Source: Variovorax paradoxus
Lineage (GTDB): Bacteria > Pseudomonadota > Gammaproteobacteria > Burkholderiales > Burkholderiaceae_C
NCBI RefSeq assembly: GCF_029919115.1
Contig: NZ_CP123990.1
Span: forward strand, 1-64,000
DNA length: 64,000 nucleotides
Reading direction: 5' to 3'
The notes under the pieces were generated by a model. That model made no database searches. It was not told the DNA's origin and saw only the letters and a program-made list of their open reading frames with translations. The translations under genes and the position numbers were made by a program. Shown one piece after another: positions 45,157-54,265 of the stretch (position 1 is its first letter; each line of letters starts with the position of its first letter).

Positions 45157-46302
45157 ATGCGCGCCCCACTGAGACGCCTCTGGCTCAAGATTCACCGCTG
45201 GATCGGCCTCTCGCTCGGCCCGATACTGGCCCTCACGGCGCTGCTCGGCGCCATGCTGGTGGTGGCCCTGCCTATCGACCGCCACGCGCATCCCGAACTT
45301 TTCGTCGCGCGAAGCACGGCTGATGCGGCAACAGGAACGGCCACCCCTGTCTTACCGCTCGAACCGTTGCGCCAACGCATCCTCGCGGAGTTCGGGCCCA
45401 ACACCAACCTCACGCTGCGGCCGCCGCGCAGCCCCGGCGAGACGCTCTGGGTGCTGGTTCGCGGTCCGTGGGAGGGCACGCTCTATGTCGACCCCGCAAC
45501 CGGCGCGGAGCAGGGCCGGCGCGGGTCGCATGAAGGCGCCTACAACGTGCTCTTCGAGCTGCACAGCAGCCTGCTGCTCGAAGACACGGGCAAAGGCATC
45601 CTGGCTTTCGTGGCGCTGGCCTATCTGTTTCTGCTGGTCACGGGTGTGGTGCTCTGGTGGCCCACGCGCTGGCCGCCTTCGCTGCGCATCGTGCTGAACC
45701 GCGGGCTGCTGCGCGGCCTGTTCGATCTGCACCGGACCGGCGGCGCGGTGCTTGGGCTGCTGATTGCGGTGTCGGTATTCACCGGCGCCTACATGGCTTG
45801 GCGGCCGCTCGGCAACTTTATTTCCGCCGCGGTCGGGCAACAGCAGGTCAAGCCGCCTGTGATGCCGAAGGGCGCGGCCAAAGGCCCCCGGCTTTCGCTC
45901 GACGAACTCGTCGCCCGCGCCCAACAGGTGTTTCCGGGCCAGCCGATCGGCTACGTGCAGGTGCCGGGCAAGCCGGACCGGCCGATGCGCGTGCGCTTTC
46001 GGCTGCCCGACGATCCCCATCCGAACGGCATCGGCTCGGTGTGGCTGCATCCGCTCACGGGCGAGGTGCTGGCGGTGCGCCGCTGGCAAGACCTGGACGC
46101 CGGCAACGGCGCGGTGGTGGTGATTTATCCGCTGCACACAGGCGTGCTCGGCGGGCCTGTGCACCAGGCGCTCACCGTGCTGATCGGCCTTGCGCTCGGC
46201 GGCCTTGGCTTGAGCGGTGTCTGGCTGTGGTGGCGGCGCCGCGCGGTGGCCGCAGCGGCTCGCCAGGGCGCACTTTCGGGCAGCAGCCGCACGACGTCCT
46301 GA
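45157..46302 (+). CDS. PepSY-associated membrane protein (putative iron/siderophore reductase type)
   Basis: Inner-membrane protein of 381 residues with about four helices: KIHRWIGLSLGPILALTALLG near the start, FVALAYLFLLVTGVVLWW, AVLGLLIAVSVFTGAYMAW and a final one ending GVWLWWRRR. His residues in the first, second and third helices (IHRW, ELHSSL, LHRTGG) are typical of the PepSY_TM family that can bind haem. Such proteins sit beside TonB receptors and are thought to reduce ferric siderophores. Here the receptor gene follows by 47 bases, so the two probably act in one iron-uptake system. Start chosen at ATG 45157; a TTG two codons earlier is possible. Confidence 0.85.
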   Translation: MRAPLRRLWLKIHRWIGLSLGPILALTALLGAMLVVALPIDRHAHPELFVARSTADAATGTATPVLPLEPLRQRILAEFGPNTNLTLRPPRSPGETLWVLVRGPWEGTLYVDPATGAEQGRRGSHEGAYNVLFELHSSLLLEDTGKGILAFVALAYLFLLVTGVVLWWPTRWPPSLRIVLNRGLLRGLFDLHRTGGAVLGLLIAVSVFTGAYMAWRPLGNFISAAVGQQQVKPPVMPKGAAKGPRLSLDELVARAQQVFPGQPIGYVQVPGKPDRPMRVRFRLPDDPHPNGIGSVWLHPLTGEVLAVRRWQDLDAGNGAVVVIYPLHTGVLGGPVHQALTVLIGLALGGLGLSGVWLWWRRRAVAAAARQGALSGSSRTTS

Positions 46303-46349
46303 GCGGTACGCGCCGGGCCTTTCGATTTCTTGATATCCGAGGAGAAACC

Positions 46350-48521
46350 TTGTTCAAACAAAAGAAGTGCGCCGCGCTGGTCGTGGCGCTGTTTCCGATC
46401 AGCTTCCAGAGCTTTGCGGCCGATGCAGAGCCCGCCGATGCCGCATCCGGCGCGAAAACGCTCGAGGCGGTCACCGTTACCGGCGACTGGCTCGGCTCGC
46501 CCAGCGAGACCAAGGTGCTCGAGCATCCGGGTGCGCGCAGCATCATCGAACGCAGGCAGATCCAGGAGAGCGGATCGAGCAGCGTGCGCGACGTGCTGCG
46601 CCAGGTGCCCGGCGTGCAGGTGCAGGAGAGCAACGGCACGGGCGGCAGCGACATTTCGCTGAACGTGGGCGTGCGCGGGCTCACCTCGCGGCTGTCGCCC
46701 CGCTCCACCATCCTGCTGGACGGCGTGCCGCTGGCCTATGCCCCTTACGGCCAGCCGCAGCTCTCGCTGGCGCCCCTGTCGCTTGGCAGCCTGGAAGCGG
46801 TCGACGTGGTGCGCGGCGCGGGATCGGTGCGCTACGGTCCCCAGAACGTGGGCGGCATCATCAACTTTGTGACGCGGGCAATTCCGAAGCAGTTTGCGGG
46901 CGAAGTGGGCGTGGGTGTTGAAAGCGCCAGCCACGGCGGCGGCGTAAAGACCACGCCCACGTTGTTCATGGGCGGCACCAACGAGAACGGCCTCGGGCTT
47001 GCGCTGCTGTATTCGGGCACGCACGGCGACGGCTTTCGCCAGAGCAACGACCACGCCAGCATCGACGACCTGATGCTGAAGGGCGCGTACCGCATTTCGA
47101 AGACGGACGACATCGCCGTTTCGCTGCATCACTTCGAGGGCAAGGGCCGCATGCCTGGCGGCCTGACAACAGCGCAATTTGCCGTCAACCCGCTCCAGTC
47201 GGACCGCCCTTTCGACGAGTTTTCGGGGCGCCGGACCGACGGGTCGATCAAGTACACGCACAACGACGGCGTGAACAAGTTCGAGATGCTGACCTACTAC
47301 ACGGACTCGTACCGCAGCAGCTACCTCGAGCAGGAGGGCACCGGCGCCAACACCGGCCGGCGCCGCCTCACCACGGCTCCGCGCGACTACAAGACATTTG
47401 CGATCGAACCCCGCTACTCGCGCCTCATCGATTCGGGCAGCGTGGTGCAGGAAGTGAGCGTGGGCGTGCGCTACCTGAAGGAAGAAGCCTCCGAGATCGC
47501 AACGCGCAGCACCTACTACACGCCCACTCCCGGCTACAACGCCTACACGCGCGCGCAACCGGCCTACCAGACCAGCAAGGGCGGCACGACCGCACATGCG
47601 TTCTACATCGACGACCGCATCGACTTCGGCAACTGGACGATCACGCCCGGCGTGCGCTACGAGTCGATCCGCTCGCACAACGATGTCTTCACCGTGGCAA
47701 ACAACCGGGTGACCGGCGCGATCTATCCGAAGATCGATTCGAACGAGGTGCTGCCGACGCTGTCGGTGCTCTACCGCATGAGCGAGCGCTGGTCGGTGTT
47801 TGCGAACGCGGGTGTCTCTTTCGGGCCGCAGCAGTACGCACAGCTTGCGCAGTCGACCACCGGCCTGCACCCGGAAAAAGCGAAAACCTACGAGATCGGC
47901 ACGCACTACAAGGGCGAGGCCTGGAGCGGCGAGCTGACGCTGTTCAACATCAATTTCGACAAGGAACTGCAGCTGGCCCGCTCCATCACCGGCGACGTCG
48001 GCCAATGGACGGACCTGGGCGCCACGCGGCACCGCGGCCTGGAGTCGGCCCTGCGCTACGACATGGGCAGCCTGAGCGATTCGCTCAAGGGCCTGTCGCT
48101 GTCGGCCACCTACACGTACACGCAGGCCACCTCCAAGGCCGGCGCCTTTGCCGGCCGCGACCTGCCGTTCTACTCGCGCCAGGTGGCCACGCTCGGTGCA
48201 CGCTACGAGCGCGGACCGTGGACCTTCAACGCCGACGTGTACGCGCAATCGAAGCAGCGTTCGCCGGGCTCGCCCGACGACGGCGCAAACTACGTCACGC
48301 TCGAAGATTCGACCGGCCGCCTCGGCAACATTCCGGGCTACGCCACCATGAACCTGCGCGCAGGCTACGACTTCGGCCCGTCGATGAGCAACCTGAAGCT
48401 GGCCGTCGGCATCAAGAACCTGTTCGACCGGCGCTACTACAACCGCTCGGTCGACAACAACGGCGGCAAGTACGTGGGCCAGCCGCGCACGCTGTACATG
48501 CAGGCCTCGGTGGCGTTCTGA
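46350..48521 (+). CDS. TonB-dependent outer-membrane receptor (FecA/ferric siderophore type)
   Basis: Receptor of 723 residues. The start is TTG at 46350, supported by AGGAG seven bases earlier and by the signal peptide (MFKQKKCAALVVALF...SFAA). A TonB-box-like segment TLEAVTVTGD is followed by the plug domain (about 55-170: SVRDVLRQVPGVQVQ, LDGVPLAYAPYGQ, VDVVRGAGSVRYGPQNVGG) and a 22-strand-type barrel ending in Phe. NLFDRRYYN near the end is typical. It has no STN signalling domain, so it is a transducer-independent receptor. The upstream PepSY gene suggests a ferric siderophore or ferric citrate substrate; I saw no Fur box I could support. Confidence 0.93.
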   Translation: MFKQKKCAALVVALFPISFQSFAADAEPADAASGAKTLEAVTVTGDWLGSPSETKVLEHPGARSIIERRQIQESGSSSVRDVLRQVPGVQVQESNGTGGSDISLNVGVRGLTSRLSPRSTILLDGVPLAYAPYGQPQLSLAPLSLGSLEAVDVVRGAGSVRYGPQNVGGIINFVTRAIPKQFAGEVGVGVESASHGGGVKTTPTLFMGGTNENGLGLALLYSGTHGDGFRQSNDHASIDDLMLKGAYRISKTDDIAVSLHHFEGKGRMPGGLTTAQFAVNPLQSDRPFDEFSGRRTDGSIKYTHNDGVNKFEMLTYYTDSYRSSYLEQEGTGANTGRRRLTTAPRDYKTFAIEPRYSRLIDSGSVVQEVSVGVRYLKEEASEIATRSTYYTPTPGYNAYTRAQPAYQTSKGGTTAHAFYIDDRIDFGNWTITPGVRYESIRSHNDVFTVANNRVTGAIYPKIDSNEVLPTLSVLYRMSERWSVFANAGVSFGPQQYAQLAQSTTGLHPEKAKTYEIGTHYKGEAWSGELTLFNINFDKELQLARSITGDVGQWTDLGATRHRGLESALRYDMGSLSDSLKGLSLSATYTYTQATSKAGAFAGRDLPFYSRQVATLGARYERGPWTFNADVYAQSKQRSPGSPDDGANYVTLEDSTGRLGNIPGYATMNLRAGYDFGPSMSNLKLAVGIKNLFDRRYYNRSVDNNGGKYVGQPRTLYMQASVAF

Positions 48522-48555
48522 CGAACCCCATGGGGGCGCATACACTCGCGCACCC

Positions 48556-49116
48556 ATGGCCCTCAAATCCACCATCTTCAAGGCCGCCCTCGCGGTGGCC
48601 GACATCGACCACGGCTACTACGCCGACCATGCGCTGACCCTGGCGCGCCATCCGAGCGAGACCGACGAACGGATGATGATCCGGCTCGTGGCGCTCGCGC
48701 TCAACGCCTACAAGCTTCAGGAGGTGTGCCAAGGGGACGGCACCCTGGCTTTCGGCGCCGGGTTGTCGAACGTGGACGAGCCCGATGTGTGGCTGCGCGA
48801 TTTCACGGGCGAGACCAAGCTGTGGATCGAAGTCGGCCAGCCCGAGGACAAGCCCATCATCAAGGCCTGCGGCAAGTCGGACGAGGTGATCGTCTATTGC
48901 TTCAACCATGCGGCCGAGATCTGGTGGCGTGGCATCGAAAGCAAGCTCACGCGGCCGCAGAACCTGTCTGTCTACCGGGTGCCGACAGAGGCCTCGCAGG
49001 CGCTTGCAGCGCTCGCGCAACGCAGCATGCAGCTGCAAGCGACCATCCAGGAAAACACGCTGACGCTGGGCGACGGCACGAACAGCATCGACGTCGAATT
49101 GCTGCGCTGGAAGTAA
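48556..49116 (+). CDS. yaeQ: YaeQ family protein
   Basis: Protein of 186 residues, normal YaeQ length. Family features: MALKSTIFKAALAVADIDHGYY at the start, HPSETDERMMIRL, LWIEVGQPEDKPIIKA (Glu and Lys of the PD-(D/E)xK-like core) and WWRGIESKLTRPQNLSV. The structure of the family is a variant nuclease fold, but the function is not established. It follows the receptor gene by 34 bases on the same strand and may be read with it. Confidence 0.92.
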   Translation: MALKSTIFKAALAVADIDHGYYADHALTLARHPSETDERMMIRLVALALNAYKLQEVCQGDGTLAFGAGLSNVDEPDVWLRDFTGETKLWIEVGQPEDKPIIKACGKSDEVIVYCFNHAAEIWWRGIESKLTRPQNLSVYRVPTEASQALAALAQRSMQLQATIQENTLTLGDGTNSIDVELLRWK

Positions 49117-49129
49117 CGCCTTAAAGACT

Positions 49130-49435
49130 TCAGGCGGCTGGCATCATCGCACCGCAGTGCCAGCACTGCTCGAAGGCGCCTTCGATGCGCTCGCCGCAGG
49201 CGCACTGCCAGTTGCGCTGCGGCCGGTGCTGCGCCGCATGCAGCACTTGCTGCGCCCGTTCGAACTGGGCTTCGTCATCAATCCAGATTTCGGGCAGGCA
49301 CTGGTCGGGTGGCAGCTGCCCCATCACGGCGCCGAGAAATTCACGCTGCACCGTTGCCTCGACGCCCTCCTCTCGCAAGGCATGTACCCACAAGGTCGCG
49401 ATCGCAAGGTTGGGCGCTTGGGCGAGGCGGCGCAT
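49130..49435 (-). CDS. DUF2007 domain protein with zinc-ribbon tail
   Basis: Small cytoplasmic protein of 101 residues. The N-terminal part (about 1-65) matches the DUF2007 'putative signal transducing protein' fold, with ATLWVHALREEGVEATVQ and PEIWIDDEAQFERAQQVL. The C-terminus has four cysteines (CACG and CWHC) suited to binding zinc. Function unknown. It starts 13 bases after the stop of the DUF3717/DUF1289 gene, so the two form an operon. Confidence 0.75.
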   Translation of the reverse strand: MRRLAQAPNLAIATLWVHALREEGVEATVQREFLGAVMGQLPPDQCLPEIWIDDEAQFERAQQVLHAAQHRPQRNWQCACGERIEGAFEQCWHCGAMMPAA

Positions 49436-49448
49436 GCGGTGGCCTTTG

Positions 49449-49916
49449 TCAGGGCGTGTCGTCGGGGCCGAGCGGCTCGGCGGGGTCTTCGTCCGGCCAC
49501 TGCGGCGGCTCGGCCTCTCGCGCCCGCTCGGCGTACTTGTTGAAACGCCAGGCCGAGTCTTCCATGGTGATGCGGCGCCACGTCACGCGCTTTTCAGCCG
49601 GGGACATGGCAGGCCAGTGCTGCACCTCGTCGAAGCTGCGGCCGCAGCCCTTGCATTGGTCGTCGCCCTGGCTGGTGGAGCAGATGGCAATGCAGGGCGT
49701 GTCGGGCGTGCTGTGGTACCAGTCGAGCCAGGCGGCCCAGGCTTTTTCAGGGAAGCCCTTCTCGTCGACCTCGTCTTCGTGGTGGAACACCATGAGCGCA
49801 TAAACCTCGGCGAGCGCGCGCAATTCGGGCGCCAGCGTGATGCCGTCGGGCGAGGGGCTCTTCTCGCGCCAATGATTGATGGCGGCCTCGATGTCTGTGA
49901 TGTGAATGGCGGCCAT
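49449..49916 (-). CDS. DUF3717-DUF1289 fusion protein
   Basis: Protein of 155 residues starting at the ATG 49914-49916. The N-terminus IHITDIEAAINHWREKSPSP is a DUF3717 motif. The C-terminal half has the DUF1289 cysteine pattern PCIAICSTSQGDDQCKGCGR followed by WPAMSPAEKRVTWRRI. DUF1289 is often a stand-alone small protein; here it is joined to DUF3717, as in other Burkholderiales that I recall. Function unknown. Confidence 0.8.
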   Translation of the reverse strand: MAAIHITDIEAAINHWREKSPSPDGITLAPELRALAEVYALMVFHHEDEVDEKGFPEKAWAAWLDWYHSTPDTPCIAICSTSQGDDQCKGCGRSFDEVQHWPAMSPAEKRVTWRRITMEDSAWRFNKYAERAREAEPPQWPDEDPAEPLGPDDTP

Positions 49917-50379
49917 GGAAGAGAAAAAACAGCGAGCGGCGATCATAGTCCGGCAATGCCCTACCAAGGCCGAAGGTTATAGACGCTCCCAAATGAATAG
50001 CGCCAAGGCAAGCGCTGACGGTTCTTCCAGAAGCCTTCCGCTTGAAGGCCTAAAACTTTCGGGTTGCCAGAACAAGGGCCTCGATGCTCTAATCCCGCCT
50101 ACGAAGGGGAGTAGCTCCCGACCGCCATCCAACGGCGGAAATCGACAGGTCGTCAATACGAAGCACAACACTTCCGGCCTGTCGGGCAACGCGTGCCTGC
50201 GGGCGCGCTGTGTCGAGCAAGACCTTCGATTTGAACCTGCGCAGGTTTGGTCGAAGCGTTCCTGAATCTCCGGTCTTCACCCCGGTCTTCGTCATCGCTT
50301 CGAACATTCCAGTGCGGGATGAATCGAAACGAACGGATGCGCCAGGCTGTCGAATGGCGCGTGAAGACAAGAGGAATCT
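49917..50379 (+). other. 463-base intergenic stretch holding the terC promoter and riboswitch
   Basis: No protein gene is supported. A candidate promoter TTGCCA (50064-50069), 18 bases, TCTAAT (50088-50093) would start the transcript at about 50100, exactly where the manganese-riboswitch-like sequence begins. Between the riboswitch and the terC start lies ~120 bases with a direct repeat CCGGTCTTC near 50272 and 50282. Confidence 0.6.
50100..50262 (+). ncRNA. yybP-ykoY-type manganese riboswitch
   Basis: The 5' conserved block reads AAGGGGAGTAGCTCCCGACC (GGGGAGTAGC at 50106-50115). Next come a hairpin, a GTCAATACGA block and a second hairpin. The other conserved internal loop GAGCAAGACCTTCG is at 50215-50228. 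Both loops and their order match yybP-ykoY aptamers, which bind Mn2+ and stand upstream of terC/mntP/alx genes in proteobacteria. The downstream gene is a TerC protein, which supports the call. The switching mechanism (translation or termination) is not clear; there is no T run. Confidence 0.85.
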
Positions 50380-51123
50380 ATGGAACAGTTCATGGCCCCG
50401 GAATTCTGGGTCGCGGTCGGTCAGATCATCATGATCGACATCCTGCTCGGTGGCGACAACGCCGTCGTCATTGCCCTGGCTTGCCGCAAGCTGCCGCCCG
50501 CTCAACGCACCAAAGGCATTCTTTGGGGCACGGCCGGCGCCATCATCTTGCGCGTGATCCTGATCTTCTTTGCGCTCACACTGCTGGCCATTCCGTTCCT
50601 CAAGCTGGTCGGCGCCGCGCTGCTGGTGTGGATCGGCGTCAAGCTGCTGGCACCCGACCATGACGACGCGCACGGCAACATCCAGGGCAGCGACAAGCTG
50701 TGGGCCGCCGTGAAGACCGTGATCGTGGCCGACCTGGTCATGAGCGTGGACAACGTGATTGCCATTGCAGGCGCCGCGCAGGGTGCCGGCCAGGGCCACC
50801 AGATGCCGCTCGTGATCTTCGGCCTCCTGGTGAGCATTCCGATCATCGTCTGGGGCAGCCAGCTGGTCATCAAGCTGATGGACCGCTTCCCGGTCATCAT
50901 CACGGTCGGCGGCATGCTGCTCGGCTGGATTGCCGGCACCATGGCGGTGTCCGACCCCGCGCTGTCGAACACCGCAGCCTGGACGTGGGTGCCGAAGGTG
51001 CCGCAGAGCGACACGGTCAGGTATGCAGCCGGCATCGCCGGTGCGCTGCTGGTGCTGGTCATCGGCAAGCTGGTGGCCATGCGCCGCCCGAAGGCGGCAG
51101 AACAAGCCGCCACGACAAGCTGA
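50380..51123 (+). CDS. TerC family membrane protein (Mn2+ export type)
   Basis: Inner-membrane protein of 247 residues with seven or so hydrophobic helices. The acidic helix motifs LLGGDNAVVIAL (about 22-33) and VMSVDNVIAIAG (about 119-130) are the TerC hallmarks thought to bind metal. GAGGAATCT precedes the ATG. Family members such as Alx and MeeF/MeeY work in manganese export or loading of exoenzymes. The upstream manganese riboswitch makes a role in Mn2+ efflux likely. Homologues are often misnamed tellurium resistance proteins. Confidence 0.9.
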   Translation: MEQFMAPEFWVAVGQIIMIDILLGGDNAVVIALACRKLPPAQRTKGILWGTAGAIILRVILIFFALTLLAIPFLKLVGAALLVWIGVKLLAPDHDDAHGNIQGSDKLWAAVKTVIVADLVMSVDNVIAIAGAAQGAGQGHQMPLVIFGLLVSIPIIVWGSQLVIKLMDRFPVIITVGGMLLGWIAGTMAVSDPALSNTAAWTWVPKVPQSDTVRYAAGIAGALLVLVIGKLVAMRRPKAAEQAATTS

Positions 51124-51204
51124 CCGCCCAACGCCGCTATCGGAGAAAATGCTCTTCCTCTATGGAACAGCCTCTGCCACTCTAACTACTTGAAGGAGCG
51201 CCTC

Positions 51205-51669
51205 ATGGAAAAGATCATTCTCTATGTCGACGACGCCGGTTATGCCGCCGAGCAGTTCGCAGAACTCGCACCGGACGCCGGCAGCGTCGTGGCGCGCCAT
51301 TGGGTACTGGTGGCCTGCGCTCCGCGCATGACGCACCGCATCAGCAAATGGGTGAGCCACAGCGCGCGCGAAAACTGGCGTGCCAAGTGGTTCAGCAAGG
51401 TGCAGGCGCAGTTGCTGCCCATGCTCGAGCGCAATGGCGGGCAGGTGACGGCGGTGCTTGCCAAGGGTCCGCTGGCCGAACTGACGCAGCAGCTCAAGCG
51501 CGAGCATTCGGCCACCCATGTGGTCGATGCGCGCCGGCCGAAGATCGGTGTCGACCTTGAGCCGGTCACGCCCGAACAGACGCCCCCGCGCCAGTCGGGC
51601 TGGGCTTTTCCCGGCGCGGTGATGGGCATGGGTGCGCTGCTGGTGCTCGCGAACGAATTGGCAGAGTAG
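51205..51669 (+). CDS. Hypothetical protein of 154 residues, downstream of terC
   Basis: I do not recognise this family. It starts MEKIILYVDDAGYAAEQFAE after GAAGGAGCGCCTC. The body is soluble-looking with Lys/Arg-rich VSHSARENWRAKWFSKVQAQ (about 53-72) and AVLAKGPLAELTQQLKREHS (about 88-107). It ends in a short hydrophobic stretch (FPGAVMGMGALLVLANEL). The start (a beta strand, IILYVDD) recalls universal-stress-like nucleotide-binding folds, but no ATP motif is seen. It lies 81 bases after terC and is probably in the same transcript; a 12-bp stem terminator follows. Confidence 0.65.
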   Translation: MEKIILYVDDAGYAAEQFAELAPDAGSVVARHWVLVACAPRMTHRISKWVSHSARENWRAKWFSKVQAQLLPMLERNGGQVTAVLAKGPLAELTQQLKREHSATHVVDARRPKIGVDLEPVTPEQTPPRQSGWAFPGAVMGMGALLVLANELAE

Positions 51670-51698
51670 CCGCGCAGCCGGCGCTTCGGCGCTCCCCT

Positions 51699-51739
51699 GA
51701 CGAGCCCCGGTGCGGCAACGCCCCGGGGCTCGTCGTTTT
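51699..51739 (+). terminator. Rho-independent terminator
   Basis: GACGAGCCCCGG (51699-51710) pairs perfectly with CCGGGGCTCGTC (51723-51734), 12-base loop, then GTTTT. It closes the terC transcript before the next gene. Confidence 0.8.
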
Positions 51740-51765
51740 GCGACTGCTGGGGTATCCTGCGGCGC

Positions 51766-52119
51766 ATGCGCATCATCATCAAATGGCTGCTCAGCGCTGT
51801 CGCGCTGCTGGCGGTCGCTTATCTGTACAGCGGCGTCCAGGTCAACAGCTTCGGCTCCGCACTGATCGCCGCAGCGGTCATCGGCCTGCTCAACATGATC
51901 GTGAGGCCGGTGCTCGTGGTGCTGACGCTGCCGGTCACCATCGTCACGCTGGGGCTTTTCCTCTTCGTGATCAACGCACTGCTGTTCTGGGCCGCCTCGG
52001 GCCTGCTCGCGGGTTTTCAGGTCAGCGGCTTTCTGGCGGCGCTGATCGGCTCGCTGATCTATTCGCTGTTGGGCCTGGTCATCGAAGCGGCGCTGGGCGG
52101 GCTTCTTTCGAAGCGCTGA
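51766..52119 (+). CDS. Phage-holin-like family IV (DUF360) four-helix membrane protein
   Basis: Membrane protein of 117 residues with four hydrophobic segments (about 4-22, 30-50, 55-75, 85-110). The central VIGLLNMIVRPVLVVLTLPVTIVTLGLF with its Asn-x-x-x-Arg-Pro is the hallmark of PF04020. The family is called 'phage holin' but is usually chromosomal, with no phage genes here; function unknown. Start ATG 51766. Convergent with the M48 protease gene. Confidence 0.85.
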   Translation: MRIIIKWLLSAVALLAVAYLYSGVQVNSFGSALIAAAVIGLLNMIVRPVLVVLTLPVTIVTLGLFLFVINALLFWAASGLLAGFQVSGFLAALIGSLIYSLLGLVIEAALGGLLSKR

Positions 52120-52158
52120 GCGAACGCCTGCGCGACCGCCTCAACGCCTTCCCAAAGT

Positions 52159-53724
52159 TCACCTCAGCGGCGGCTCTTCGGCCTGCCGCTTCACCATCGC
52201 CTCCACTGCCCGCGCGCGAGTATCGATGATCGACGCCTCGTAGTGGTCGATGGGTGCGCCCGGCTTGCGCACCAGTTCTTGCGCGGCCTTGAAACGGTCG
52301 CGCGCAGCGGGGTAGTCGAGGATGGCGACGTTCGCTTCGGCATCGGCCCGCACGGCACGCAGGGTGTCGTTCTGCGCGCCGTAAAGATTGGCCAGCGCCC
52401 GCCAGGCAGTGGCGTCGCGCGGATTGGTAGCCACCCAGTCGCGCAGCACCGGCACCATGGGCGCGGGCTGGCGGGTTGCCGCGGCAGCCTCGGCCGCAAG
52501 CAGCATCTCGGGTCTTTCGCGGGATTTGACGTCGAGCAGGGCTGCAGCCTTGGGAGCACCGCCGCCGGCAAGCTCGATTTCGGCACTGAGCCACCGCGCC
52601 AGCTTGGCGGCGGGTGCGTCTTCGGCGGTTCGTGCGGTCAGCCGTTCGGCCAGCGCACGCGCCGACCTGAAATCGCGCAGTTCCTTGGCCGACAGGGCTG
52701 CCGCGTAGAGCGTACCGGCCTGCTGGGCCGGGCTGCTCCTGGCGAACTCGCCGCTCGACGCAGCATCGACCCAGAGCCGCAGCACATCGACGCCCGGACG
52801 CGTGAGCACCCGCGCGCGCGCGGCGATCATCGCGTGGTCCATGACGAGCGGCATGGCCGGGGCAGCGTCCATGCGGAACTGGAACCGCCCCTGCATGTCG
52901 GAAATGCGCTCGGACGTGAGCGGATGGCTGCGCAAGTAAGGATACGAGCCGTTGTCGTTGAGGCGCGAGGCGTACTGCAGCTTCTCGAACATGGTCGCCG
53001 CGCCCTGCGGCGCAAAGCCCGCCTGGGTCATTACGCCGAAGCCGACTCGGTCGGCCTCGCGCTCCATGTCGCGCGAAAAGCTCAGCTGGTTCTGCATGAA
53101 GAGCGCCTGGCTGCCCATGATCACCGCCTGGCCCGCGTCGGCATTGCGGCTCTTGCCGGCGGCGATCATGCCCAGGATGAGCCCCGCCAGCATGAGCGGC
53201 ATCTGCTTGCCCTGGCGGCTCATGATGCGCGAGATGTGGCGCTGCGTGACGTGCGACAGCTCATGCCCGAGAACGGTGGCCAGTTCGTCGCGGCTGCCGA
53301 CCGTGGCAATCAAGCCCATGTTCAGGCCAAGGTAGCCGCCCGGCAGCGCGAAGGCGTTGATGTTGCGGTCGCGGCCCAGCAGAACGACCCAGGCGAACCG
53401 CTCATCGAGCTCGGGCGTGAGTTCGCCGCGCTCGCGTGCGGCAGTCATGAGGCGCTGCCAGATTTCCTGCACATAGGCGCCGACCACCGGGTCGTCGATG
53501 TAGTCGGTGTCGCGATAGAGTTCGCGCGCAATCTGGTCGCCCAGCTGCCGCTCGGCGCTGGCCGTCATTTCGCCGCCGTCGCCCAAGCCCGGCAGCACTT
53601 GCAGCTGCGCACGGGCAGGCACCGGCAGCAGTACCTGGCACGCTATTAAAACGGTAGCGCACAGCGACCGCAAAGCGGGCGTGGCAGAACTTTTTTTCTT
53701 GGCTGAAGGAGTCAAGCGCGGCAT
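52159..53724 (-). CDS. bepA: M48 family periplasmic metalloprotease, BepA-like
   Basis: Periplasmic zinc protease with TPR repeats, 521 residues. A signal peptide (about 1-42, ending PVPARAQ) is followed by the protease domain (about 60-280), with the zinc site [10 protein letters not shown] near 140 and the third ligand Glu in EREADRVGF, and GGYLGLN. The C-terminal half is helical, TPR-like ([19 protein letters not shown]). BepA-type enzymes control quality of outer-membrane proteins such as LptD. The start is uncertain: ATG 53722-53724 directly follows GAGGA, while TTG at 53715 has better spacing. Divergent from moaC; a 17-base palindrome lies in its signal-peptide codons. Confidence 0.9.
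   Translation of the reverse strand: MPRLTPSAKKKSSATPALRSLCATVLIACQVLLPVPARAQLQVLPGLGDGGEMTASAERQLGDQIARELYRDTDYIDDPVVGAYVQEIWQRLMTAARERGELTPELDERFAWVVLLGRDRNINAFALPGGYLGLNMGLIATVGSRDELATVLGHELSHVTQRHISRIMSRQGKQMPLMLAGLILGMIAAGKSRNADAGQAVIMGSQALFMQNQLSFSRDMEREADRVGFGVMTQAGFAPQGAATMFEKLQYASRLNDNGSYPYLRSHPLTSERISDMQGRFQFRMDAAPAMPLVMDHAMIAARARVLTRPGVDVLRLWVDAASSGEFARSSPAQQAGTLYAAALSAKELRDFRSARALAERLTARTAEDAPAAKLARWLSAEIELAGGGAPKAAALLDVKSRERPEMLLAAEAAAATRQPAPMVPVLRDWVATNPRDATAWRALANLYGAQNDTLRAVRADAEANVAILDYPAARDRFKAAQELVRKPGAPIDHYEASIIDTRARAVEAMVKRQAEEPPLR
53642..53658. repeat. 17-base palindromic element, copy 2 (GCTATTA-N5-GTAGC)
   Basis: GCTATTAAAACGGTAGC sits within the coding sequence for the signal peptide of the M48 protease. 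It shares length and both arms with the element at 26276-26292. It may be a scattered palindrome that has been absorbed into coding sequence. Confidence 0.4.
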
Positions 53725-53778
53725 TCCTCGTCCATGGCTCGGGCTCGTATGATGCACCTCCACACCGAACGTTCACAC

Positions 53779-54261
53779 ATGAGCTCCCTCACCCATTTCG
53801 ATGCCCAGGGCCAAGCCCACATGGTCGACGTTGCGGCCAAGCCCGCCACCCACCGCGTTGCAGTGGCCACCGGCCGCATCGAAATGCAGCCCGCCACGCT
53901 GGCGCTGATCGAATCGGGCACGGCAAAGAAGGGCGACGTGCTCGGCATCGCTCGCATCGCAGGCATTCAGGCTGCCAAGAAAACCAGCGACCTCATTCCG
54001 CTGTGCCACCCGCTGGCGCTCACACGCGTGGCATTGGCATTTGCGGTCGCAGAAAAGGGCCATGCACCGCAGGTCGTGTGCACTGCCACCGTCGAAACCG
54101 TGGGGCCGACAGGCGTCGAGATGGAAGCGCTCACTGCCGTTCAAGTGGCGCTGCTCACCATCTACGACATGTGCAAGGCGGTTGACCGCGGCATGCGGAT
54201 CACCGACGTGCATGTGCTGGAGAAGCACGGCGGAAAGTCGGGGAGCTACGTCGCCGGCTAG
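53779..54261 (+). CDS. moaC: Cyclic pyranopterin monophosphate synthase
   Basis: Cytoplasmic molybdenum-cofactor enzyme of 160 residues, normal MoaC size. It turns the MoaA product into cyclic pyranopterin monophosphate. Family motifs: [47 protein letters not shown] and [13 protein letters not shown], ending [10 protein letters not shown], with the catalytic Lys residues. Start ATG 53779 ([11 protein letters not shown]). No other moa gene is nearby. Confidence 0.95.
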   Translation: MSSLTHFDAQGQAHMVDVAAKPATHRVAVATGRIEMQPATLALIESGTAKKGDVLGIARIAGIQAAKKTSDLIPLCHPLALTRVALAFAVAEKGHAPQVVCTATVETVGPTGVEMEALTAVQVALLTIYDMCKAVDRGMRITDVHVLEKHGGKSGSYVAG

Positions 54262-54265
54262 CCAG

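Noticed and set aside
51149..51193. 14-codon leader ORF with a ribosome site before the 51205 gene
   Set aside because: Short with no amino-acid bias that would suggest attenuation; it could be chance, and nothing else supports it.
51766..52119. Prophage, from the holin-like gene
   Set aside because: The PF04020 family is mostly chromosomal; there are no lysis, structural or integrase genes nearby.
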